Shown: in pieces, positions 1 through 8,233 of the stretch
Position numbering within the stretch: position 1 is the stretch's first letter
How the letters are laid out: each line of letters opens with the position of its first letter
Origin: Liolophura sinensis
Lineage: Eukaryota > Mollusca > Polyplacophora > Chitonida > Chitonidae
Reading direction: 5' to 3'
DNA: 13,083 bases
NCBI RefSeq assembly: GCF_032854445.1
Contig: NW_027018562.1
Span: 1-13,083, forward strand
Notes under the pieces: generated by a model
Databases searched by the model: none
What the model was told of the DNA's origin: nothing
The model's input: only the letters and a program-made list of their open reading frames with translations
Translations under genes and position numbers: made by a program

Positions 1-181
1 GTAGCAACGGCTCTTACTCCATGGAAACCAGGGATATTTGCAATTTTTTAACAGCTGCCGATGCCTGGCCCATTTCCGCATCGTTTGGCACCTTATAAAT
101 GTGGGTCAGTGTTTAGTTGTACTTTTTACAGCAGACTGTATCAAGTACCTTGTGTTTTTCACATACAAATGGTGTGGTTTT

Positions 182-193
182 TCTACACGTAGA
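182..193. repeat. Palindrome TCTACACGTAGA (representative copy, U1)
   Basis: Five-base arms TCTAC and GTAGA around AC. It is present in most units about 62 bases after the anchor start. It is broken in U6 (TCTTTACGTAG) and changed on the right arm in U9, U11 and U17 (CACGTAAAT) and U12 (CACGTGGAT). Confidence 0.7.
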
Positions 194-343
194 TAAAGAC
201 ATTGAGATTGTCTTGGACTTAGAAGTAAGACAATTGCTGGGTGAGTTAAATGGGCTTGACCCAAAGATTTCAGGTCTTCTGAGCTACCGAAGGGCACATA
301 ACTTATAGTCAAAAGTTGAATATAGTAATGACCAGTCGCGATT

Positions 344-355
344 GTACAGAGTACA
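344..355. repeat. GTACAG short tandem / inverted repeat (representative copy, U1)
   Basis: GTACAGA is followed directly by GTACAGT and then GTA. The same bases contain the inverted repeat TGTAC-AGA-GTACA (343-355). It is kept in nearly all units, directly after the conserved TCGCGA. U18 is changed to GTACAGGGTACATTG and U3 to GTACAGAGTGCAG. Confidence 0.6.
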
Positions 356-551
356 GTGTATCCGGTTTCAATTAACAAAAAGACCAGGCAAAAATGCAAA
401 AGTGGAAAAACTGTTCCAGTGCTACTAGTAGAAGGCTAATCCGACGTATTTTGTGACAAAAAATCAAATGGTGCAATCCGCGTTGCTCTCCGACCAATAC
501 TTTTGGCTGTAGCTACAATTGAATAATCATTTATGTCATAATCACTTGCGT

Positions 552-1099
552 AGCAACGGCTCTTACTCCATGGAAACCAGAGAAATTTGCAATTTTCAAC
601 AGCTGCCGATGCCTGGCTCAATTCCGCATCTTTTGGCACCTTACTGAAGTGGGTCAGTGTTCAGTTGTACTTTTTACAGCAGACTGTATCAAGTACCTTG
701 TGTTTTTTATGTACAAATGGTGTGGTTTTTCTACACGTAGATAAAGACATTGAGATTGTCTTGCACTTAGAAGTAAGGCATTTGCTGGGTGAGTTAAATG
801 GGCTTAGCCCAAAGATTTCAGGTCTTCTGGGCTACCGAAGGGCACATAACTTATAGTCAAAAGTTCAATATAGTAATGACCAGTCGCGATTGTACAGAGT
901 ACAGTGTAGCCGATTTCAATTAACAAAAAGACCAGGCAAAATTGCAAAATTGGAAAAACTGTTCCAGTGCTGCTGGTAAGAGGCTAATCCGACGTATTTT
1001 GTGACGAGAAATCGAATGGTGCAAACCGCGTTGCTCTCCGACCAATACTTTTGGCTGTAGCGACAATTCAATGATCATTAATGTCATAATCACGTGCCC
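552..1099. repeat. Satellite unit U2 (HOR position 2)
   Basis: 548 bp. It carries ACTGAAG, GTTCAG and GGCTCAATTCC. Private marks shared with U19 are AATTTTCAACAG with a shortened T run, AAGGCATTTGCTGG, and AAAATTGCAAAATTGG in the A-rich stretch. It ends with CAATGATCATTAATG, the form that precedes U3. Confidence 0.93.
799..811. repeat. Inverted repeat TGGGCTTAGCCCA (representative copy, U2)
   Basis: Six-base arms TGGGCT and AGCCCA around one T. Three central states occur: GGCTTAGCCC, GGCTTGGCCC and, in U1 only, GGCTTGACCC. Some right-half units (U16, U17, U22) have lost one G of the GGG run. Confidence 0.65.
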
Positions 1100-1648
1100 A
1101 GCAACGGCTCTTACTCCATGGAAACCAGGGATATTTGCAATTTTTTAACAGCTGCCGATGCCTGGCCCAATTCCGCATCTTTTGGTACCTTACTGAAGTG
1201 GGTCAGTGTTTAGTTGTACTTTTTACAGCAGACTGTATCAAGTACCTTGTGTTTTTTATGTACAAATGGTCTGGTTTTTCTACACGTAGATAAAGACATT
1301 GAGATTGTCTTGGACTTAGAAGTAAGACAACTGCTGGGTGAGTTAAATGGGCTTGGCCCAAAGATTTCAGGTCTTCTGAGCTACCGAAGAGCACATAACT
1401 TGTAGTCAAAAGTTGAATATAGTAATGACCAGTCGCGATTGTACAGAGTGCAGTGTAGCCGGTTTCAATTAACAAAAAGACCAGGTAAAAATGCAAAAGT
1501 GGAAAAACTGTTCCAGTCCTGCTGGTAAGAGGCTAATCCGACGTATTTTGTGACCAGAAATCGAATGGTGCAAACCGCGTTGCTCTCCGACCAATACTTT
1601 TGGCTGTGGCGACAATTGAATGATCATTTATGTCATAATCACGTGCGT
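1100..1648. repeat. Satellite unit U3 (HOR position 3)
   Basis: 549 bp. Mixed type: GATATTT and GTTTAG as in TATAAAT units, but with ACTGAAG. It has the ATGGTCTGG variant, AGACAACTGC, GGCTTGGCCC, GAGCTACCGAAGAGC and CTTGTAG. Its right part has GAGTGCAGTG, TCCTGCTGG and GACCAGAAATC. The left part recurs in U20 and U24. Confidence 0.93.
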
Positions 1649-2195
1649 AGCAACGGCTCTTACTCCATGGAAACCAGGGAAATTTGCAATTTTTCAACAG
1701 CTGCCCATGCCTGGCTCAATTCCGAATCTTTTGGCACCTTACTGAAGTGGGTCAGTGTTCAGTTGTACTTTTTACAGCAGACTGTATCAAGTACCTTGTG
1801 TTTTTCCTGTACAAATGGTGTGGTTTTTCTACACGTAGATAAAGACATTGAGATTGTCTTGCACTTAGAAGTAAGACAATTGCTGGGTGAGTTAAATGGG
1901 CTTAGCCCAAAGATTTGACGTCTTCTTGGCTACCGAAGGGCACATAACTTATAGTCAAAAGTTGAATATAGTAATGACCAGTCGCGATTGTACAGAGTAC
2001 AGTGTAGCCGATTTCAATTAACAAAAAGACCAGGCAAAAATGCAAGTGGAAAAACTGTTCCAGTGCTGCTGGTAAGAGGCTAATCCGACGTATTTTGTGA
2101 CCAGAAATCGAATGGTGCAAACAGCGTTGCTCTCCGACTAATACTTTTGGCTGTAGTGACAACTGAATGATCATTTATGTCATAATCACGTGCCC
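1649..2195. repeat. Satellite unit U4 (HOR position 4)
   Basis: 547 bp. ACTGAAG type with TTCCGAATC, TTCCTGTAC after the anchor, GCACTTAG, and TTTGACGTC in place of TTTCAGGTC, the last shared with U10 and U16. Three A's are missing in the A-rich stretch (ATGCAAGTGG near 2041), as in U8. The boundary before it is the GCGTAG form. No full copy of this unit is seen further right. Confidence 0.93.
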
Positions 2196-2742
2196 AGCAA
2201 CGGCTCACTCCATGGAAACCAGGGAAATTTGCAATTTTTCAACAGCTGCCGATGCCTGGCTCAATTCTGCATCTTTTGGCACCTTACTGAAGTGGGTCAG
2301 TGTTCAGTTGTACTTTTTACAGCAGACTGTATCAAGTACCTTGTGTTTTTCACGTACAAATGGTGTGGTTTTTCTACACGTAGATAAAGACATTGAGATT
2401 GTCTTGCACTTAGAAGTAAGGCAATTGCTGGGTGAGTTAAATGGGCTTAGCCCAAAGATTTCAGGTCTTCTGGGCTACCGAAGGGCACATAACTTATAGT
2501 CAAAAGTTGAATATAGTAATGACCAGTCGCGATTGTACAGAGTACAGTGTAGCCGATTTCAATTAACAAAAAGACCAGGCAAAAATGCAAAAGTGGAAAA
2601 ATTGTTCCAGTGCTGCTGGTAAGAGGCTAATCCGACGTATTTTGTGACGAGAAATCGAATGGTGCAAACCGCGTTGCTCTCCGACCAATACTTTTGGCTG
2701 TAGCGACAATTCAATGAATATTGATGTCATAATCACGTGCCC
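2196..2742. repeat. Satellite unit U5 (HOR position 5)
   Basis: 547 bp. ACTGAAG type with TTCACGTAC and GCACTTAG. It lacks three bases near its start, reading GGCTCACTCC instead of GGCTCTTACTCC (about 2205). Its right part, with GGAAAAATTGTTCC and the end form TCAATGAATATTGATG, is the donor type for the right parts of U12 and U21. Its body type also recurs in the right part of U20. Confidence 0.93.
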
Positions 2743-3290
2743 AGCAACGGCTCTTACTCCGTGGAAACCAGGGATATTTGCAATTTTTAACAGCTGCCGA
2801 TGCCTGGCCAAATTCCGCATCTTTTGGCACCTTATAAATGTGGGTCAGTGTTTAGTTGTACTTTTTACAGCAGACTGTATCAAGTACCTTGTGGTTTTTA
2901 TGTACAAATGGTGTGGTTTTTCTTTACGTAGATAAAGACATTGAGATTGTCTTGGACATAGAAGTAAGACAATTGCTGGGTGAGTTAAATGGGCTTGGCC
3001 CAAAGATTTCAGGTCTTCTGAGCTACCGAAGGGCACATAACTTATAGTCAAAAGTTGAATATAGTAATGACCAGTCGCGATTGTACAGAGTACAGTGTAG
3101 CCGATTTCAATTAACAAAAAGAACAGGTAAAAATGCAAAAGTGGAAAAACTGTTCCAGTGCTGCTGGTAAGAGGCTAATCCGACGTATTTTGTGACGAGA
3201 AATCAAATGGTGCAAACCGCGTTGCTCTCCGACTAATACTTTTGGCTGTAGGGACAACTGAATGATCATTTATGTCATAATCACGTGCCC
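2743..3290. repeat. Satellite unit U6 (HOR position 6)
   Basis: 548 bp. TATAAAT type. Diagnostic changes are GGCCAAATTCC, CTTGTGGTTTTTATG, GGACATAGAAG and AAAAGAACAGGTAAA, all repeated in U13 and U22. Private changes are CCGTGG at the otherwise common CCATGG (about 2759) and TCTTTACGTAG, which breaks the TCTACACGTAGA palindrome. Confidence 0.93.
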
Positions 3291-3839
3291 AGCAACGGCT
3301 CTTACTCCATGGAAACCAGGGATATTTGCAATTTTTTAACAGCTGCCGATGCCTGGCCCAATTCCGTATCTTTTGGCACCTTATAAATGTGGGTCAGTGT
3401 TTAGTTGTACTTTTTACAGCAGACTGTATCAAGTACCTTGTGTTTTTTATGTACAAATGGTGTGGTTTTTCTACACGTAGATAAAGACATTGAGATTGTC
3501 TTGGACTTAGAAGTAAGACAATTGCTCGGTGAGTTAAATGGGCTTAGCCCAAAGATTATAGGTCTTCTGGGCTACCGAAGGGCACATAACTTATAGTCAA
3601 AAGTTGAATATAGTAATGACCAGTCGCGATTGTACAGAGTACAGTGTAGCCAGTTTCAATTAACAAAAAGACCAAGCAAAAATGCAAAAGTGGAAAAACT
3701 GTTCCAGTGCTACTAGTAAGAGGCTAATCCGACGTATTTTGTGACGAGAAATCGAATGGTGCAATCCGCGTTGCTCTCCGACCAATACTTTTGGCTGTAG
3801 CGACAATTGAATGATCATTTATGTCATAATCACGTGCCC
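3291..3839. repeat. Satellite unit U7 (HOR position 7)
   Basis: 549 bp. TATAAAT type, preceded by GTAGGGACAACTG. Diagnostic changes shared with U14 are TTCCGTATC, TTGCTCGGTGAG, TAGCCAGTTTC, TACTAGTAAG and AATCCGCG. GATTATAGG is private to this copy, and ACCAAGC in the A-rich stretch occurs here and in U9 and U15. Confidence 0.93.
3665..3698. other. Clustered A-tracts (representative copy, U7)
   Basis: Four A-tracts start at 3665, 3678, 3686 and 3694, each four or five bases long, all on the + strand. The mean step is a little under one helical turn, so some intrinsic curvature is plausible but the phasing is not exact. This stretch is also where several unit types differ, including 3-base deletions in U4 and U8. 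Confidence 0.5.
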
Positions 3840-4387
3840 AGCAACGGCTCTTACTCCATGGACACCAGGGAAATTTGCAATGTTTTAACAGCTGCCGATG
3901 CCTGGCTCAATTCCGCATCTTTTGGCACCTTACTGAAGTTGGTCAGTGTTCAGTTGTACTTTTTACAGCAGACTGTATCAAGTACCTTGTGTTTTTTTAT
4001 GTACAAATGGTGTGTTTTTTCTACACGTAGATAAAGACATTGAGATTGTCTTGGACATAGAAGTAAGACAATTGCTGGGTGAGTTAAATGGGCTTGGCCC
4101 AAAGATTTCAGGTCTTCTGAGCTACCGAAGGGCACATAACTTATAGTCAAAAGTTGAATATAGTAATGACCAGTCGCGATTGTACAGAGTACAGTGTAGC
4201 CGATTTCAATTAACAAAAAGACCAGGTAAAAATGCAAGTGGAAAAACTGTTCCAGTGCTGCTGGTAAGAGGCTAATCCGACGTATTTTGTGACGACAAAT
4301 CGAATGGTGCAAACCGCGTTGCTCTCCGACTAATACTTTTGGCTGTAGTGACAACTGAATGATCATTTATGTCATAATCACGTGCCC
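3840..4387. repeat. Satellite unit U8 (HOR position 8)
   Basis: 548 bp. ACTGAAG type. Left marks AATGTTTTAACAG and GAAGTTGGTC are shared with U15. It has an extra T before ATGTAC, TGGTGTGTTTTTT, and GGACATAG as in U6. It has the same 3-base A-tract deletion as U4 (ATGCAAGTGG near 4231) and a private GACGACAAATC. Confidence 0.93.
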
Positions 4388-4936
4388 AGCAACGGCTCTT
4401 ACTCCATGGAAACCAGGGATATTTGCAATTTTTCAACAGCTGCCGATACCTGGCTCAATTCCGGATCTTTTGGCACCTTATTCATGTGCGTCTGTGGTCA
4501 GTTGTACTTTTTACAGCAGACTGTATCAAGTACCTTGTGTTTTTTATGTACAAATGGTGTGTTTTTTCTACACGTAAATAAAGACATTGAGATTGTCTTG
4601 GACTTAGAAGTAAGACAATTGCTGGGTGAGTTAAATGGGCTTAGCCCAAAGATTTCAGGTCTTCTGGGCTACCGAAGGGCACATAACTTATAGTCAAAAG
4701 TTGAATATAGTAATGACCAGTCGCGATTGTACAGAGTACAGTGTAGCCGGTTTCAATTAACAAAAAAACCAAGCAAAAATGCAAAAGTGGAAAAACTGTT
4801 CCAGTGCTACTAGTAAGAGGCTAATCCGACGTATTTTGTGACGAGAAATCGAATGGTGCAATCCGCGTTGCTCTCCGACCAATACTTTTGGCTGTAGCGA
4901 CAATTGAATGATCATTTATGTCATAATCACGTGCCC
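4388..4936. repeat. Satellite unit U9 (HOR position 9, with a diverged patch)
   Basis: 549 bp. It contains TTCCGGATC and a cluster of about six substitutions at 4481-4497, where other units have the TATAAAT or ACTGAAG segment. It also has CACGTAAATAAAG, as in U11 and U17. Its right part (seven A's then CCAAGC, TACTAGTAAG, AATCCGCG) recurs in U15. Confidence 0.93.
4481..4497. other. Diverged patch in U9
   Basis: Compared with the ACTGAAG form, six substitutions fall in 17 bases (4481, 4483, 4485, 4489, 4493, 4497), while flanking bases match other units. It is equally distant from the TATAAAT form. No other unit in the window has it, so it cannot be explained by conversion from a unit seen here. 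Confidence 0.7.
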
Positions 4937-5484
4937 AGCAACGGCTCTTACTCCATGGAAACCAGGGAAATTTGCAATTTTTAACAGCTGCCGATGCCTG
5001 GCTCAATTCCGAATCTTTTGGCACCTTACTGAAGTGGGTCAGTGTTCAGTTGTACTTTTTACAGCAGACTGTATCAAGTACCTTGTGTTTTTTATGTACA
5101 AATGGTGTGGTTTTTCTACACGTAGATAAAGACATTGAGATTGTCTTGGACTTAGAAGTAAGACAATTGCTGGGTGAGTTAAATGGGCTTAGCCGAAAGA
5201 TTTGACGTCTTCTGGGCTACCGAAGGGCACATAACTTATAGTCAAAAGTTGAATATAGTAATGACCAGTCGCGATTGTACAGAGTACAGTGTAGCCGGTT
5301 TCAATTAACAAAAAGACCAGGTAAAAATGCAAAATTTGAAAAATTGTTCCAGTGCTGCTGGTAAGAGGCTAATCCGACGTATTTTGTGACGAGAAATCGA
5401 ATGGTGCAAACCGCGTTGCTCTCCGACCAATACTTTTGGCTGTAGTGACATTTGAATGATCATTTATGTCATAATCACGAGCCC
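4937..5484. repeat. Satellite unit U10 (HOR position 10)
   Basis: 548 bp. ACTGAAG type with TTCCGAATC, a private GGCTTAGCCGAAAG that breaks the TGGGCTTAGCCCA palindrome, TTTGACGTC, and AAAATTTGAAAAATTG in the A-rich stretch. It ends with GTAGTGACATTTGAATG and CACGAGCCC (CACGTG lost), both repeated at the end of U16. Confidence 0.93.
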
Positions 5485-6034
5485 AGCAACGGCTCTTCCT
5501 CCATGGAAACCAGGGAAATTTGCAATTTTTCAACAGCTGCCGATGCCTGGCTCAATTCCGCATCTTTTGGCACCTTACGGAAGTGGGTCAGTGTTCAGTT
5601 GTACTTTTTACAGCAGACTGTATCAAGTACCTTGTGTTTTTTTATGTACAAATGGTCTGGTTTTTCTACACGTAAATAAAGACATTGAGATTGTCTTGCA
5701 CTTAGAAGTAAGGCAATTGCTGGGTGAGTTAAATGGGCTTAGCCCAAAGATTTCAGATCTTCTGAGCTACCGAAGAGCACATAACTTGTAGTCAAAAGTT
5801 GAATATAGTAATGACCAGTCGCGATTGTACAGAGTACAGTGTAGCCGATTTCAATTAACAAAAAGACGCGGCAGAAATGCAAAAGTGGAAAAACAGTTCC
5901 AGTCCTGCTGGTAAGAGGCTAATCCGACGTATTTTGTGACGAGAAATCGAAAGGTGCAAACCGCGTTGCTCTCCGACCAATACTTTTGGCTGTAGCGACA
6001 ATTCAATGATCATTGATGTCATAATCACGTGCCC
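5485..6034. repeat. Satellite unit U11 (HOR position 11)
   Basis: 550 bp. Distinctive: GGCTCTTCCTCC, TTACGGAAG, ATGGTCTGG, CACGTAAATAAAG, a TTTCAGATCTTC that creates AGATCT, GAAGAGCAC with CTTGTAG, GACGCGGCAG, AAACAGTTCCAGTCC and GAAAGGTGC. All recur in U17. It has an extra T in the T run after the anchor, as in U8. It ends in the most symmetrical dyad of the array (5997-6020). Confidence 0.93.
5997..6020. repeat. Inverted repeat (dyad) at end of U11
   Basis: GACA, a two-base AT bulge, the perfect 14-bp palindrome TCAATGATCATTGA (6003-6016), then TGTC. The arms pair over 11 bases, so the site could form a hairpin or cruciform. It is the most symmetrical form of a dyad found at the same place in every unit. 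What binds it, if anything, is unknown. Confidence 0.85.
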
Positions 6035-6584
6035 AGCAACGGCTCTTACTCCATGGAAACCAGGGATATTTGCAATTTTTCAACAGCTGCCGATGCCTGG
6101 CCCAATTCCCCATCTTTTGGCACCTTATAAATGTGGGTCAGTGTTTAGTTGTACTTTTTACAGCAGACTGTATCAAGTACCTTGTGTTTTTCACGTACAA
6201 ATGGTGTGGTTTTTCTACACGTGGATAAAGACATTGAGATTGTCTTGGACTTAGAAGTAAGACAATTGCTGGGTGAGTTAAATGGGCTTGGCCCAAAGAT
6301 TTCAGGTCTTCTGAGCTACCGAAGGGCACATAACTTATAGTCAAAAGTTGAATATAGTAATGACCAGTCGCGATTGTACAGAGTACAGTGTAGCCGATTT
6401 CAATTAACAAAAAGACCAGGCAAAAATGCAAAAGTGGAAAAATTGTTCCAGTGCTGCTGGTAAGAGGCTAATCCGACGTATTTTGTGACGGAGAAATCGA
6501 ATGGTGCAAACCGCGTTGCTCTCCGACCAATACTTTTGGCTGTAGCGACAATTCAATGAATATTGATGTCATAATCACGTGCCC
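6035..6584. repeat. Satellite unit U12 (position 1 left / position 5 right mosaic)
   Basis: 550 bp. The left part resembles U1 and closely matches U18 (TTCCCCATC, TATAAAT, TTCACGTAC, GAGCTACC). The right part matches U5 (GGAAAAATTGTTCC, TGCTGCTGG, TCAATGAATATTGATG), so a switch lies roughly between 6335 and 6440. It has a private CACGTGGATAAAG and an extra G near 6491, the first of the indel-rich section. Confidence 0.92.
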
Positions 6585-7134
6585 AGCAACGGCTCTTACT
6601 CCATGGAAACCAGGGATATTTGCAATTTTTAACAGCTGCCGATGCCTGGCCAAATTCCGCATCTTTTGGCACCTTTATAAATGTGGGTCAGTGTTTAGTT
6701 GTACTTTTTACAGCAGACTGTATCAAGTACCTTGTGGTTTTTATGTACAAATGGTGTGGTTTTTCTACACGTAGATAAAAGACATTGAGATTGTCTTGGA
6801 CATAGAAGTAAGACAATTGCTGGGTGAGTTAAATGGGCTTGGCCCAAAGATTTCAGGTCTTCTGAGCTACCGAAGGGCACATAACTTATAGTCAAAAGTT
6901 GAATATAGTAATGACCAGTCGCGATTGTACAGAGTACAGTGTAGCCGATTTCAATTAACAAAAAGAACAGGTAAAAATGCAAAAGTGGAAAAACTGTTCC
7001 AGTGCTGCTGGTAAGAGGCTAATCCGACGTATTTTGTGACGAGAAATCAAATGGTGCAAACCGCGTTGCTCTCCGACTAATACTTTTGGCTGTAGGGACA
7101 ACTGAATGATCATTTATGTCATAATCACGTGCCC
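6585..7134. repeat. Satellite unit U13 (copy of U6)
   Basis: 550 bp. It has all the U6 marks (CCAAATTCC, GTGGTTTTTA, GGACATAG, AGAACAGG) but keeps CCATGG and TCTACACGTAG. Relative to U6 it has an extra T near 6674 and an extra A near 6778. It is otherwise nearly identical to a unit 3.84 kb away while differing clearly from its neighbours. Confidence 0.93.
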
Positions 7135-7685
7135 AGCAACGGCTCTTACTCATGGAAACCAGGGATATTTGCAATTTTTTAACAGCTGCCGATGCCTGGC
7201 CCAATTCCGTATCTTTTGGCACCTTATAAATGTGGGTCAGTGTTTAGTTGTACTTTTTACAGCAGACTGTATCAAGTACCTTGTGTTTTTTATGTACAAA
7301 TGGTGTGGTTTTTTCTACACGTAGATAAAGACATTGAGATTGTCACTTGGACTTAGAAGTAAGACAATTGCTCGGTGAGTTAAATGGGCTTAGCCCAAAG
7401 ATTTCAGGTCTTCTGGGCTACCGAAGGGCACATAACTTATAGTCAAAAGTTGAATATAGTAATGACCAGTCGCGATTGTACAGAGTACAGTGTAGCCAGT
7501 TTCAATTAACAAAAAGACCAGGCAAAAATGCAAAAGTGGAAAAACTGTTCCAGTGCTACTAGTAAGAGGCTAATCCGACGTATTTTGTGACGAGAAATCG
7601 AAAGGTGCAATCCGCGTTGCTTTCCGACCAATACTTTTGGCTGTAGCGACAATTGAATGATCATTTATGTCATAATCACGTGCCC
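7135..7685. repeat. Satellite unit U14 (copy of U7)
   Basis: 551 bp, the longest unit. U7 marks are present (TTCCGTATC, CTCGGTGAG, CCAGTTTC, TACTAGTAAG, AATCCGCG). It has lost a C near 7150, removing CCATGG, gained a T near 7311, and carries a two-base insertion at about 7345 (TGTCACTTGG). GAAAGGTGC and TTTCCGACC also occur near its end. Confidence 0.93.
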
Positions 7686-8233
7686 AGCAACGGCTCTTAC
7701 TCCATGGAAACCAGGGAAATTTGCAATGTTTTAACAGCTGCCGATGCCTGGCTCAATTCCGCATCTTTGGCACCTTACTGAAGTTGGTCAGTGTTCAGTT
7801 GTACTTTTTACAGCAGACTGTATCAAGTACCTTGTGTTTTTTATGTACAAATGGTGTGGTTTTTCTACACGTAGATAAAGACATTGAGATTGTATTGCAC
7901 TTAGAAGTAAGGCAATTGCTGGGTGAGTTAAATGGGCTTGGCCCAAAGATTTCAGGTCTTCTGGGCTACCGAAGGGCACATAACTTATAGTCAAAGTTGA
8001 ATATAGTAATGACCAGTCGCGATTGTACAGAGTACAGTTGTAGCCGGTTTCAATTAACAAAAAAACCAAGCAAAAATGCAAAAGTGGAAAAACTGTTCCA
8101 GTGCTACTAGTAAGAGGCTAATCCGACGTATTTTGTGACGAGAAATCGAATGGTGCAATCCGCGTTGCTCTCCGACCAATACTTTTGGCTGTAGCGACAA
8201 TTGAATGATCATTTATGTCATAATCACGTGCCC
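7686..8233. repeat. Satellite unit U15 (U8 left / U9 right fusion)
   Basis: 548 bp. It begins with U8 marks (AATGTTTTAACAG, GAAGTTGGTC) and ends with U9 marks (seven A's then CCAAGC, TACTAGTAAG, AATCCGCG). The middle (TGTATTGCACTTAG, AAGGCAATTG, GGCTTGGCCC, GGGCTACC) fits neither exactly. A crossover between adjacent units would fuse them and remove one, which is the pattern here. It has a lost T near 7766, a lost A near 7993 and an extra T near 8038. Confidence 0.9.

Larger units (their letters stand above)
3..551. repeat. Satellite unit U1 (HOR position 1)
   Basis: 549 bp. It has TTATAAAT at 93-100 instead of the TACTGAAG form, TTCACATAC after the anchor, and GGCTTGACCC where most units have GGCTTAGCCC or GGCTTGGCCC. 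Its right part has TGTATCCGG, the 10-bp palindrome CTACTAGTAG (422-431), GACAAAAAATC and AATCCGCG. It ends with CACTTGCGT in place of CACGTGCCC. This right part is shared only with U18. The two bases before it belong to the preceding unit, which also ended in the GCGT form. Confidence 0.93.
3..6034. repeat. Higher-order repeat, pass 1 (units U1-U11, complete 11-mer)
   Basis: Eleven successive units, each with its own set of diagnostic variants, form the longest non-repeating run of unit types here. The next unit, U12, returns to the U1 type (TTATAAAT, TTCACRTAC, GAGCTACC), so the HOR period is 11 units, about 6.03 kb (anchor 121 to 6153). The block has few indels: a shared 3-base loss in the A-rich stretch of U4 and U8, a 3-base loss in U5, and an extra T in U8 and U11. 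The 11-mer interpretation is inferred from shared variants and is supported independently by the re-reading of U6-U11 and U1-U3 further right. Confidence 0.8.

Noticed and set aside
235-252. Second splice-donor-like site GGTGAGTTAAATG in nearly all units, and TTTTCTACACGTAG as acceptor
   Set aside because: Matches of this length are expected by chance in 548 bp. No exon with coding or structured RNA character lies between them.
117-308. A + strand ORF of about 63 codons (with longer forms) found in most units, beginning just before the anchor
   Set aside because: It repeats only because the unit repeats. Variant sites between units are mostly amino-acid changing (Asp/His, Asp/Gly/Ser, Val/Leu, Ser/Gly, Gln/His), with few silent ones. 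It stops early in U4 and U10 and is frameshifted in most right-half units. No known domain, signal peptide or Kozak-like context is evident.
106-399. A - strand ORF of about 97 codons in many units, partly hydrophobic
   Set aside because: It overlaps the + strand ORF on the opposite strand, so both can hardly be real. It is broken by indels in several units and its composition follows the T-rich and A-rich tracts of the satellite.
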